Origin: an uncultured Prochlorococcus sp.
GTDB lineage: Bacteria > Cyanobacteriota > Cyanobacteriia > PCC-6307 > Cyanobiaceae
Assembly (NCBI GenBank): GCA_913041805.1
Contig: CAJWIZ010000050.1
Coordinates: forward strand, 1 to 5,574
Direction of reading: 5' to 3'
DNA length: 5,574 nt
Below the pieces are notes generated by a model. It was not told the origin of the DNA, did no database searches, and worked only from the letters and a program-made list of their open reading frames with translations. This document shows positions 1 to 5,574 of the stretch, piece by piece. How positions within the stretch are numbered: the stretch's first letter is position 1; each line of letters begins with the position of its first letter. Position numbers and translations under genes: made by a program.

Positions 1-73
1 TTGTTTTGCCAGCGTCAATATGGGCTGCGATTCCTATATTTCTGACGCGTTCCAAGGGGAAGGCACGAGCCAC
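1..73 (-). CDS. fusA: Translation elongation factor G, N-terminal 24 codons (partial, runs off left edge)
   Basis: EF-G is the cytoplasmic GTPase that moves tRNAs and mRNA through the ribosome after each peptide bond, and it also helps recycle ribosomes. Only the N-terminus is visible. It reads (M)[19 protein letters not shown] and then AGKT, the start of the G domain ending inside the P-loop (G1) motif AHIDAGKT, which binds the GTP phosphates. This N-terminus is characteristic of bacterial EF-G. The start is a GTG at 71-73. A GGAG ribosome binding site at 83-86 lies 9 nt upstream, and I see no in-frame ATG between 74 and 120, so the GTG start is well supported. The gene follows rpsG by 99 nt on the same strand, the usual rpsL-rpsG-fusA order of the str operon. 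The rest of the protein (roughly 690 residues in the family) lies outside the window. The identity is close to certain despite the short fragment. Confidence 0.95.
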   Translation of the reverse strand, partial: MARAFPLERVRNIGIAAHIDAGKT

Positions 74-172
74 GGGAAAAATCTCCGGAATGGGGAATAA
101 AAGCGGCTGTGACTCTACAGGTCAGCCCCCTCAATTGAGGAACATAGATGGTCGAATTAATGAATTAAATTC
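74..172 (-). other. rpsG-fusA spacer with two possible RNA hairpins
   Basis: This 99-nt non-coding spacer holds two inverted repeats. The first is the perfect 12-nt palindrome CCTCAATTGAGG at 129-140, which in RNA would be a 4-bp stem with an AAUU loop. The second pairs 105-108 with 124-127 (GGCT/AGCC) and 111-113 with 121-123 (GAC/GTC), giving 7 bp with a 2-nt bulge. Neither is followed by a U-run on the transcribed strand, so they do not look like a Rho-independent terminator. They could be a processing or translational-control element between S7 and EF-G, or chance. A direct repeat of GAATTAA occurs at 154-160 and 162-168, next to the rpsG stop codon. Confidence 0.35.
83..86 (-). promoter_or_regulatory. 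Shine-Dalgarno site of fusA
   Basis: The minus strand reads GGAG here, 9 nt before the GTG start of fusA. It is the only strong Shine-Dalgarno match at normal spacing among the four starts in the window. It decides the GTG start of fusA and suggests that EF-G is initiated independently rather than by coupling to rpsG. Confidence 0.75.
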
Positions 173-643
173 TCAGTAACGGTAATGAGCAAAGGCTTTA
201 TTTGCCTCAGCCATCTTATGAGTTTCTTCTCTTTTACGAACAGCACTTCCAGATTCATTAGCTGCATCCATAAGCTCTGCAGCAAGTTTTTGAGCCATAC
301 TACGTCCATTTCTTGATCTGGAAAAACTGACCAACCAACGAAGAGCCATTGCAGTACCACGCTCCTGCCTGACTTCCATCGGCACTTGATAAGTTGCCCC
401 ACCAACACGTCTAGCTCTTACTTCAACAAGAGGTGTTGCATTCTTAATAGCTGTTTCAAAAAGCTCTATAGGGTCACTTCCAGTTCGCTCATTAATCAAC
501 CCAAAAGCTTCGGAAAGGATTTTCTGAGCTGTAGATTTCTTCCCATGTTTCATTAATCTTGCGACCATCATTGTCGCCAATCGATTATTGAACTGAGGAT
601 CTGGCAGAACAGGACGTTTTTCAGCAGCGTTACGACGGGACAT
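173..643 (-). CDS. rpsG: 30S ribosomal protein S7
   Basis: S7 is a primary 16S rRNA-binding protein that nucleates assembly of the 30S head and lines the E site near the mRNA exit. The product is 156 residues, the normal bacterial length. It opens with [16 protein letters not shown], contains the conserved segment around residues 57-70 ([14 protein letters not shown]) and the beta-hairpin at about 71-90 ([16 protein letters not shown]), and ends with the conserved [15 protein letters not shown] tail. The version is cyanobacterial/plastid-like. It is the second gene of the str operon, 51 nt after rpsL and 99 nt before fusA. The ATG at 641-643 is the natural start because it gives the canonical N-terminus. 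The upstream stretch is U-rich with no Shine-Dalgarno match. In E. coli S7 represses its own operon by binding the S12-S7 spacer; here that spacer is short and shows no obvious helix, so the same mechanism is not evident. The frame is intact. Confidence 0.98.
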   Translation of the reverse strand: MSRRNAAEKRPVLPDPQFNNRLATMMVARLMKHGKKSTAQKILSEAFGLINERTGSDPIELFETAIKNATPLVEVRARRVGGATYQVPMEVRQERGTAMALRWLVSFSRSRNGRSMAQKLAAELMDAANESGSAVRKREETHKMAEANKAFAHYRY

Positions 644-694
644 AAATAATCAGAGTTAAATAAAAGAGACAGTAGTAATCAGAAAGAAAAACTT
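644..694 (-). other. Short A/U-rich rpsL-rpsG spacer
   Basis: This 51-nt spacer separates the S12 and S7 genes. On the transcribed strand it is U-rich. It has an 8-nt direct repeat (TAATCAGA on the plus strand at 647-654 and 676-683), with no inverted repeat that I can see and no Shine-Dalgarno motif before the rpsG ATG. In E. coli this position carries the S7 repressor-binding structure; nothing comparable is visible here. Confidence 0.5.
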
Positions 695-1069
695 TTATTC
701 TTTAGGAGCTTTAGCTCCATATTTAGAGCGTGCTTGCCTACGATCTTTGACCCCAGAGGTGTCTAGGGTGCCACGAATTATGTGATATCTAACTCCTGGC
801 AAATCTTTTACTCTCCCTCCTCGCAGCAAAACAACTGAGTGTTCTTGCAAATTGTGGCCAATTCCAGGGATATACGCAGTAACTTCAAACCCGGAAGTTA
901 GGCGAACACGGGCAACTTTACGTAAAGCAGAGTTTGGCTTTTTAGGAGTAGAGGTATATACACGTGTACAAACCCCTCTGCGTTCAGGACAAGCACGCAA
1001 GGCTGGTGACTTTGTCTTCCGCGTAAGGCGCTGACGCTCAGTACGAATTAACTGTTGGATAGTTGGCAT
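695..1069 (-). CDS. rpsL: 30S ribosomal protein S12
   Basis: S12 sits at the interface side of the 30S subunit beside the decoding centre and controls tRNA selection accuracy; it is the classical streptomycin-resistance locus. The product has 124 residues, the usual length. It shows [12 protein letters not shown] at residues 27-38, [11 protein letters not shown] at 41-51, the long [19 protein letters not shown] stretch at 71-89, LPGVRYH at 90-96 and the basic [14 protein letters not shown] tail. Lys43, Lys88 and Pro91, where resistance substitutions arise in other bacteria, carry the sensitive-type residues. Asp89 matches the residue that RimO methylthiolates in E. coli. The sequence is strongly cyanobacterial/plastid-like. 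It is the first gene of the leftward str operon. The ATG at 1067-1069 gives the canonical [10 protein letters not shown]-terminus. The bases just upstream are pyrimidine-rich (TTTTTCCTC) with no Shine-Dalgarno match, so initiation is probably SD-independent. Confidence 0.98.
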   Translation of the reverse strand: MPTIQQLIRTERQRLTRKTKSPALRACPERRGVCTRVYTSTPKKPNSALRKVARVRLTSGFEVTAYIPGIGHNLQEHSVVLLRGGRVKDLPGVRYHIIRGTLDTSGVKDRRQARSKYGAKAPKE

Positions 1070-1086
1070 CGAGGAAAAACATTTGA

Positions 1087-1098
1087 CCGGACATCCGG
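1087..1098 (-). repeat. Inverted repeat in the rpsL leader, possible small hairpin
   Basis: The plus strand has CCGGA, a 2-nt CA centre, then TCCGG. As leftward RNA this reads CCGGAUGUCCGG, which can form a 4-bp G-C stem with an AUGU loop. It ends 17 nt before the rpsL start codon, so it probably lies in the rpsL 5' leader or over the initiation region. It is short and may be chance. Confidence 0.4.
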
Positions 1099-1104
1099 CC
1101 TCAT

Positions 1105-1118
1105 TCCATAATCCATAA
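1105..1118. repeat. Tandem 7-nt repeat TCCATAA x2
   Basis: Two adjacent perfect copies of TCCATAA occur at 1105-1111 and 1112-1118. On the minus strand each copy supplies a TATGGA, which could act as the -10 element for rpsL. A second, unrelated tandem heptamer lies 18 nt further along. Confidence 0.6.
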
Positions 1119-1140
1119 CATTACTTGTTAACCTGTCCAA
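1112..1140 (-). promoter_or_regulatory. Possible rpsL (str operon) promoter
   Basis: On the minus strand TTGGAC (1135-1140) is separated by 17 nt from TATGGA (1112-1117). The -10 is preceded by TG-N, giving TGTTATGGA, an extended -10. Each hexamer matches only three positions of the sigma70-type consensus, so this is a guess supported mainly by spacing and position, about 40-70 nt before the rpsL ATG. Confidence 0.3.
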
Positions 1141-1150
1141 GTACCAAGTA
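1137..1150. repeat. Tandem 7-nt repeat CCAAGTA x2
   Basis: Two adjacent perfect copies of CCAAGTA occur at 1137-1143 and 1144-1150, followed by C. The unit also creates GTAC-N3-GTAC at 1141-1151. This is not an NtcA site, whose halves must be 8 nt apart. The left edge overlaps the possible rpsL -35 element. Confidence 0.6.
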
Positions 1151-1195
1151 CGGCTTTGAGTTAAGCAAAGTTATTAATCCAAAATATCGTCATCT

Positions 1196-1201
1196 TATAA
1201 A
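1196..1201 (+). promoter_or_regulatory. Possible -10 element for gltB
   Basis: TATAAA lies about 225 nt before the likely gltB start. No good -35 hexamer is found at 16-18 nt upstream, where the sequence is only A/T-rich, and no NtcA site sits at activator distance. If used, it would give a leader of over 200 nt that contains the 1341-1402 alternative pairing. Weak evidence. Confidence 0.22.
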
Positions 1202-1340
1202 AGGAACCTAATTCTGCAGCTAGTTCTCAAAAAGAAAGCCATTTCAAACTGCCATGTCCATGCTCTCCATTTCAGGTGTAGAAATATTGAATCTCACATC
1301 GAATACTTACAACTTGCTTTTAGACAACTATTCAATTAAT

Positions 1341-1402
1341 GGGAGACGCCTCCCTAAGATTATTAATTCCTCCTTCCAGTGCTTCCCATGCGCTAAGGCG
1401 TC
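1341..1402 (+). promoter_or_regulatory. gltB leader with two mutually exclusive pairings
   Basis: GGGAG (1341-1345) pairs perfectly with CTCCC (1350-1354) around an ACGC loop. The overlapping segment GACGCCT (1345-1351) is also perfectly complementary to AGGCGTC (1396-1402). The two stems share bases and cannot form together. The distal arm ends directly beside AGGAA (1403-1407), the only Shine-Dalgarno-like motif near the gltB start. This is the geometry of a leader switch, but the stems are only 5 and 7 bp and could be chance. If translation began at the in-frame ATG at 1339, this stretch would be coding. Confidence 0.3.
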
Positions 1403-1425
1403 AGGAAACAATTCGGTTGAAGTTT

Positions 1426-4400
1426 ATGTCTCAACTTCCTCCTAGTCCTAATAATTGGCCTTACTGCGACAGTAGTGCCCCTAATTCCATTTCTGGTGAA
1501 AAGGATGCCTGTGGAGTCGGTTTTTTAGCTCAAATCCAAGGCAAACAAAGCCATTGGGTATTGGAACAAGCTCTGCGCGGTCTGAGCTGCATGGAGCACA
1601 GAGGTGGATGTGGGGGAGATAGTAATTCTGGAGATGGAGCAGGCATACTCTGCGAAATCCCATGGAATTATCTCAAAAGCGTTTGGGCTGATGCAGCAAC
1701 TATTAGTAGCCCAACAGGCTTAGGCATGCTTTTTATGCCAAATGAGCCTGAGCTAAGAATTCAAACAAAACAATTTTGCGAACAAGAAGCCGAGGCGCTA
1801 GGTCTCAACTCAAAAGGATGGCGAATTGTACCTGTCGACAGTTCAGTTTTAGGTCCACTAGCTCTTCAAACAGCTCCATTTATTGAACAATGGCTAGTTG
1901 AAGGAGCTACCGATGGCAATGGATTAGAAGCTGAGTTGTTCAGGCTACGCAGACGTATTGGTGAGAGAGCTAGGAATGTCTTGGGTGTCAACTCAAACAA
2001 GCTATACATTGCCTCATTGAGTAGCAGAACAGTTGTATATAAAGGCATGGTGAAATCTGAAGTTCTACCTGCGTTCTACGCAGATCTCAGAGACCCACGC
2101 TTTGAAATTGCATTTGCTGTTTACCATCGTCGTTTCAGCACTAACACCCTCCCACGTTGGCCTCTTGCGCAACCAATGCGACTACTTGGTCACAATGGAG
2201 AAATCAATACCCTTCTAGGCAACTTAAATTGGGCTAAAGCCACAGAAATCAATCTTGAGTCAGTCTGGGGGAAAGAAGCAGCATCAGATTTAAAACCAAT
2301 AGTCAATCCTGCCTTTAGTGATTCAGCGAACCTTGATGCAACCCTAGAACTTCTTGTACGAAGTGGTCGTCCAATTACAGACAGTCTTCTGACCTTGGTC
2401 CCAGAAGCATTTCGCGATCAACCTGAACTCAACAATCAAGAAGAAATTAAAGCCTTTTACGAATTTTCTGCATGTACCCAAGAAGCTTGGGATGGACCAG
2501 CCTTATTAGTCTTTTCTGATGGTTGTCATGTTGGGGCAACGCTTGATCGCAATGGATTACGTCCAGCTCGTTATTGCATCACAAAAGATGGTTTTGTCAT
2601 TATGGGCTCGGAAACTGGTGTTGTAGAAGTTGAAGAAAACCAAATAATTGAAAAGGGTCGTTTAGGTCCTGGGCAAATGCTTGCAGTTGATATCAAGAAA
2701 GGTCGAATTCTTCGCAATTGGGATGTCAAAAAAGAAGCTGCAAGCCGCAATCCTTATAAAAATTGGCTAAGCAAAAACCGTCACAACCTTCTCCCTCAAC
2801 CTTGGGAAGAAGCAACTCAATTAGGAAGTTTTGAATTACTTCAACAACAAACCACCTTTGGATTCTCAGCAGAAGATTTTGAGCTAATCATCGATTCAAT
2901 GGCTGGTGGAGCCAAAGAACCAACCTATTGCATGGGAGATGACATACCTTTAGCTGTTTTGTCTGACAAACCTCATCTACTTTTTGACTACTTCAAACAA
3001 AGATTTGCTCAAGTTACTAACCCTCCCATCGATCCATTACGAGAAAAACTTGTAATGAGTCTTGAGATGCACTTAGGCAAACGCGGATCACCGTTGTTAC
3101 CTCAACCAAGTTCAGCTGCTGTCATTCACCTCAAAACGCCCATCCTTAATGAAGCCGAGCTTCAACAATTATTTAAGCAAGGTCTTAATACAGCATCACT
3201 TTCAACATTGCTCCCCATTTCTAATGGCCCCAGAGGGCTCAAAGACAAAATCGAAGCTTTGTGTTTTGAAGCCGAGGATGCGGTAAAAAATGGGAACCAA
3301 ATTTTGGTGCTATCTGATCGGGGAGTGAATGCCAAAAATGCCTACATTCCTCCACTTCTAGCAGTAGGAGCAGTTCATCACCATTTACTAAATCGTGGAT
3401 TAAGACTTAATGCCTCCATCGTTGTTGACACAGCTCAATGCTGGAGCACTCATCATGTGGCATGCCTCATCGGTTATGGGGCAAGTGCAGTATGCCCATG
3501 GCTAACTTGGGAAACGACCAGACATTGGTGGAAGCATCCAAAAACTCAAAAATTAATTGAAACTGGCAAGCTCAACAACCTACGAATTGATCAGGCACAA
3601 GCCAATTGCAGAAAAGCTTTAGAAGATGGAGTAAGAAAAATCCTCTCAAAAATAGGCATTTCATTACTTGCCAGCTACCACGGTGCACAAATTTTTGAGG
3701 CTATTGGAATAGGAGCTGACCTTATTGAAATAGCTTTTAAAGGCACCACTAGCAGAGTTGCTGGACTCAGTCTCAAAGAATTAGCCAGTGAAACTCTGAG
3801 CTTCCATACCAAAGCATTTCCAGAACTAGATAGAAAAAAATTGGAATTTATGGGTTTCGTTCAATACAGGAGTGGAGGAGAGTTCCATCTCAATACGCCT
3901 GAAATGTCAAAAGCCCTCCACAAAGCTGTTAAAACAGGTCCGGGCTATGACCACTTTTCAACATATCAAACCCTTTTAGAAACCAGACCTTCAACTTCCT
4001 TACGAGATTTACTCACGCTCCGCAAAGCAAAAAAAGCAACCCCATTAGATCAAGTTGAAAGCGTAGAAAGTATTTGCAAGCGATTCTGTACAGGAGGCAT
4101 GAGTCTGGGAGCACTTTCAAGGGAAGCTCACGAAGTATTAGCTATCGCAATGAATCGCATTGGAGGGAAAAGCAATAGTGGTGAGGGAGGAGAAGATCCT
4201 GCACGCTTCAAGATCCTTGAAGATGTAGATGCCAATAACCGCTCAGCAACATTGCCATCAATTAATGGACTGAAAAACGGAGATACTGCCTGCTCAGCAA
4301 TCAAACAAATTGCTTCAGGACGTTTCGGGGTAACTCCAGAATATTTAAGAAGTGGCAAACAACTTGAAATCAAAGTTGCCCAAGGAGCTAAGCCTGGAGA

Positions 4401-5574
4401 AGGAGGACAACTTCCAGGTCCAAAAGTCGATCCATATATTGCGAAATTGCGCAATAGCAAACCTGGTGTAGCACTGATCTCTCCTCCTCCTCATCACGAC
4501 ATCTATTCAATTGAAGATTTAGCCCAGTTGATTCATGACCTGCATCAAGTTCATCCTGCAGCAAAGGTAAGCGTAAAACTAGTTGCTGAAATTGGTATAG
4601 GGACAATTGCTGCAGGAGTAGCAAAAGCAAATGCAGATGTAATCCAAATTTCTGGACATGACGGAGGAACAGGCGCATCCCCACTGAGCTCAATTAAACA
4701 TGCAGGAGCTCCCTGGGAATTAGGTCTAACCGAAGTACATCGTTCTCTCCTTGAAAATGGATTAAGAGACAGAGTTTTACTAAGGGCTGATGGTGGCTTA
4801 AAAACTGGGTGGGACGTGATAATTGCAGCCTTACTAGGTGCTGAGGAATATGGCTTTGGTTCAGTAGCAATGATCGCCGAAGGGTGCATCATGGCTCGGG
4901 TGTGCCATACAAATAAGTGCCCAGTTGGAGTAGCAACTCAGCAGGAAGCTTTGCGCAAACGTTTTCCTGGAATTCCAGAGCATGTAGTCAACTTTTTTAT
5001 TTTCATTGCGGAAGAAGTTCGTCAACTTTTGAGCATGCTTGGGGTCACTTGCCTTGAAGACCTAATTGGTCGATCAGATTTCCTCAAAACAAGAGAAGTC
5101 ACACTCGCAAAAACCAATGCAATTGACCTCTCATGCCTTCTACAACCAATTAAACAAGCAGAAAATAGGTCATGGTTAGATCACCAAAAAACCGCACATG
5201 AGAATGGAAAAGTTCTAGAAGACCAGCTTCTTAATGATCCAGAATTATTAGCAGCCATAAATAGCCACCATCAAATCCAACGAACAATAAACATAAGAAA
5301 TACCGATAGAAGTGTTTGTGCACGCCTGGCAGGGGAAATAGCTGAAAGGCATGGCAACAAAGGTTTCAAAGGCCAACTCAATCTAATTTTCAAAGGAGCT
5401 GCTGGACAAAGCTTCGGAGCATTTAATCTTCAAGGAATGAATATTCACCTTATTGGTGAAGCCAATGACTATGTAGGCAAAGGTATCAATGGAGGACGCA
5501 TAACCATTGTTCCCGCCTCAAATCAAGCAGATGCTGGCAATCAGGTAATTCTGGGGAATACTTGTCTTTATGGA
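1426..5574 (+). CDS. gltB: Ferredoxin-dependent glutamate synthase (Fd-GOGAT), 3' end missing
   Basis: The enzyme transfers the amide nitrogen of glutamine to 2-oxoglutarate using two electrons from reduced ferredoxin, giving two glutamates; with glutamine synthetase it is the main ammonium-assimilation route. The 1383 visible codons are uninterrupted; the family is about 1500-1550 residues. The class II amidotransferase domain begins at Cys29 (DACGVGF), the nucleophile exposed when the propeptide is removed, with MEHRGG at 56-61, RRFSTNT at 235-241, HNGEIN at 256-261 (oxyanion Asn257, Gly258) and LDRNGLRPAR at 374-383. A central domain spans about 480-800. The FMN/2-oxoglutarate domain follows (CTGGMSLGALSREAHE from 888, KPGEGGQLPGPK at 989-1000, SGHDGGTGASP at 1076-1086), with 3Fe-4S ligands Cys1154, Cys1160 and Cys1165. 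The insertion at about 929-956 is the ferredoxin loop absent from NADPH enzymes. The GXGXG domain begins near 1310 and is cut by the edge. ATG 1426 fits the N-terminus; TTG 1417 and ATG 1339 are in-frame alternatives. Other names are glsF and gltS. Confidence 0.98.
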   Translation, partial: MSQLPPSPNNWPYCDSSAPNSISGEKDACGVGFLAQIQGKQSHWVLEQALRGLSCMEHRGGCGGDSNSGDGAGILCEIPWNYLKSVWADAATISSPTGLGMLFMPNEPELRIQTKQFCEQEAEALGLNSKGWRIVPVDSSVLGPLALQTAPFIEQWLVEGATDGNGLEAELFRLRRRIGERARNVLGVNSNKLYIASLSSRTVVYKGMVKSEVLPAFYADLRDPRFEIAFAVYHRRFSTNTLPRWPLAQPMRLLGHNGEINTLLGNLNWAKATEINLESVWGKEAASDLKPIVNPAFSDSANLDATLELLVRSGRPITDSLLTLVPEAFRDQPELNNQEEIKAFYEFSACTQEAWDGPALLVFSDGCHVGATLDRNGLRPARYCITKDGFVIMGSETGVVEVEENQIIEKGRLGPGQMLAVDIKKGRILRNWDVKKEAASRNPYKNWLSKNRHNLLPQPWEEATQLGSFELLQQQTTFGFSAEDFELIIDSMAGGAKEPTYCMGDDIPLAVLSDKPHLLFDYFKQRFAQVTNPPIDPLREKLVMSLEMHLGKRGSPLLPQPSSAAVIHLKTPILNEAELQQLFKQGLNTASLSTLLPISNGPRGLKDKIEALCFEAEDAVKNGNQILVLSDRGVNAKNAYIPPLLAVGAVHHHLLNRGLRLNASIVVDTAQCWSTHHVACLIGYGASAVCPWLTWETTRHWWKHPKTQKLIETGKLNNLRIDQAQANCRKALEDGVRKILSKIGISLLASYHGAQIFEAIGIGADLIEIAFKGTTSRVAGLSLKELASETLSFHTKAFPELDRKKLEFMGFVQYRSGGEFHLNTPEMSKALHKAVKTGPGYDHFSTYQTLLETRPSTSLRDLLTLRKAKKATPLDQVESVESICKRFCTGGMSLGALSREAHEVLAIAMNRIGGKSNSGEGGEDPARFKILEDVDANNRSATLPSINGLKNGDTACSAIKQIASGRFGVTPEYLRSGKQLEIKVAQGAKPGEGGQLPGPKVDPYIAKLRNSKPGVALISPPPHHDIYSIEDLAQLIHDLHQVHPAAKVSVKLVAEIGIGTIAAGVAKANADVIQISGHDGGTGASPLSSIKHAGAPWELGLTEVHRSLLENGLRDRVLLRADGGLKTGWDVIIAALLGAEEYGFGSVAMIAEGCIMARVCHTNKCPVGVATQQEALRKRFPGIPEHVVNFFIFIAEEVRQLLSMLGVTCLEDLIGRSDFLKTREVTLAKTNAIDLSCLLQPIKQAENRSWLDHQKTAHENGKVLEDQLLNDPELLAAINSHHQIQRTINIRNTDRSVCARLAGEIAERHGNKGFKGQLNLIFKGAAGQSFGAFNLQGMNIHLIGEANDYVGKGINGGRITIVPASNQADAGNQVILGNTCLYG

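Larger units (their letters stand above)
1070..1425. other. Divergent intergenic region between rpsL and gltB
   Basis: These 356 nt lie between the two divergent starts and must hold the promoters and leaders of both units. From left to right I see an inverted repeat at 1087-1098, tandem heptamers at 1105-1118 and 1137-1150, a TATAAA at 1196-1201, a 5-bp hairpin at 1341-1354, and a distal arm at 1396-1402 that could pair with part of that hairpin. I looked for the NtcA site GTA-N8-TAC, expected for nitrogen-assimilation genes, and found no perfect match. I found no glutamine-riboswitch core and no tRNA or other known RNA. A 63-codon reading frame at 1254-1445 shows no sign of being a gene. 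Confidence 0.8.

Noticed and set aside
157..408. An 83-codon minus-strand frame overlapping rpsG.
   Set aside because: It is an out-of-phase reading of the rpsG sequence on the same strand, and rpsG is certain.
852..1034. A 60-codon plus-strand frame across rpsL.
   Set aside because: It is antisense to the highly conserved S12 gene, and its coding pattern is explained by that gene.
1135..1154. GTAC-rich stretch resembling an NtcA site.
   Set aside because: NtcA needs GTA-N8-TAC. Here the GTAC copies are only 3 nt apart, and no GTA in the intergenic region has TAC at the right distance.
1341..1370. GGGAG/CTCCC hairpin as a Rho-independent terminator before gltB.
   Set aside because: The stem is only 5 bp and the following sequence is TAAGATTATTAATT rather than a T-run, so it does not fit an intrinsic terminator.
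1200..1425. Glutamine riboswitch (glnA or Downstream-peptide motif), which would suit a gltB leader.
   Set aside because: I could not find the conserved junction sequence or its flanking helix; a covariance-model search would settle it.
1254..1445. A 63-codon plus-strand frame ending 20 nt inside gltB, which could look like a leader peptide coupled to gltB.
   Set aside because: No ribosome binding site precedes its ATG, its composition looks like translated non-coding DNA, and I recognise no motif. The overlap with gltB is the only suggestive point; conservation would be needed to revive it.
4128..4892. Minus-strand open frames of about 100 codons inside gltB.
   Set aside because: They lie antisense to the conserved FMN and ferredoxin-loop region of an intact gene, have no ribosome binding sites, and read as codon-bias shadows.

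Overview
The window looks like a piece of a marine picocyanobacterial chromosome, most likely Prochlorococcus or a close Synechococcus relative. The reasons are that the S12 and S7 proteins read like cyanobacterial/plastid versions, the large plus-strand gene is a ferredoxin-dependent (not NADPH-type) glutamate synthase, the sequence is fairly A+T-rich, and glutamate synthase sits beside the str ribosomal operon, an arrangement I associate with this group. The genus is an inference from protein flavour and gene order; no search was possible.

Layout. On the minus strand, reading right to left, are rpsL (S12, 1069 to 695), rpsG (S7, 643 to 173) and the first 24 codons of fusA (EF-G, from 73 off the left edge). 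Together they form the start of a str operon, with spacers of 51 and 99 nt. On the plus strand, gltB (ferredoxin-dependent glutamate synthase, also called glsF or gltS) starts near 1426 and runs off the right edge after 1383 intact codons. The two transcription units diverge from a 356-nt non-coding region (1070-1425). That region must hold both promoters and the 5' leaders.

How the genes relate. S12 and S7 are small-subunit ribosomal proteins and EF-G drives translocation, so the leftward unit serves translation. The rightward gene makes glutamate from glutamine and 2-oxoglutarate using photosynthetically reduced ferredoxin, so it is the second half of ammonium assimilation (GS-GOGAT). The shared upstream region could link the two outputs, but nothing in the sequence proves co-regulation. 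I found no perfect GTA-N8-TAC NtcA site and no recognisable glutamine-riboswitch core there.

All the genes are ordinary housekeeping genes with intact frames and intact catalytic residues. I saw no mobile element, CRISPR array, tRNA, rRNA or clear terminator, and no undescribed multi-gene system. The items worth a second look are small. They are a pair of mutually exclusive pairings in the gltB leader, an uncertain gltB start codon, tandem 7-nt repeats over a possible rpsL promoter, a small hairpin with an AUG in its loop just before rpsL, and two possible hairpins between rpsG and fusA.
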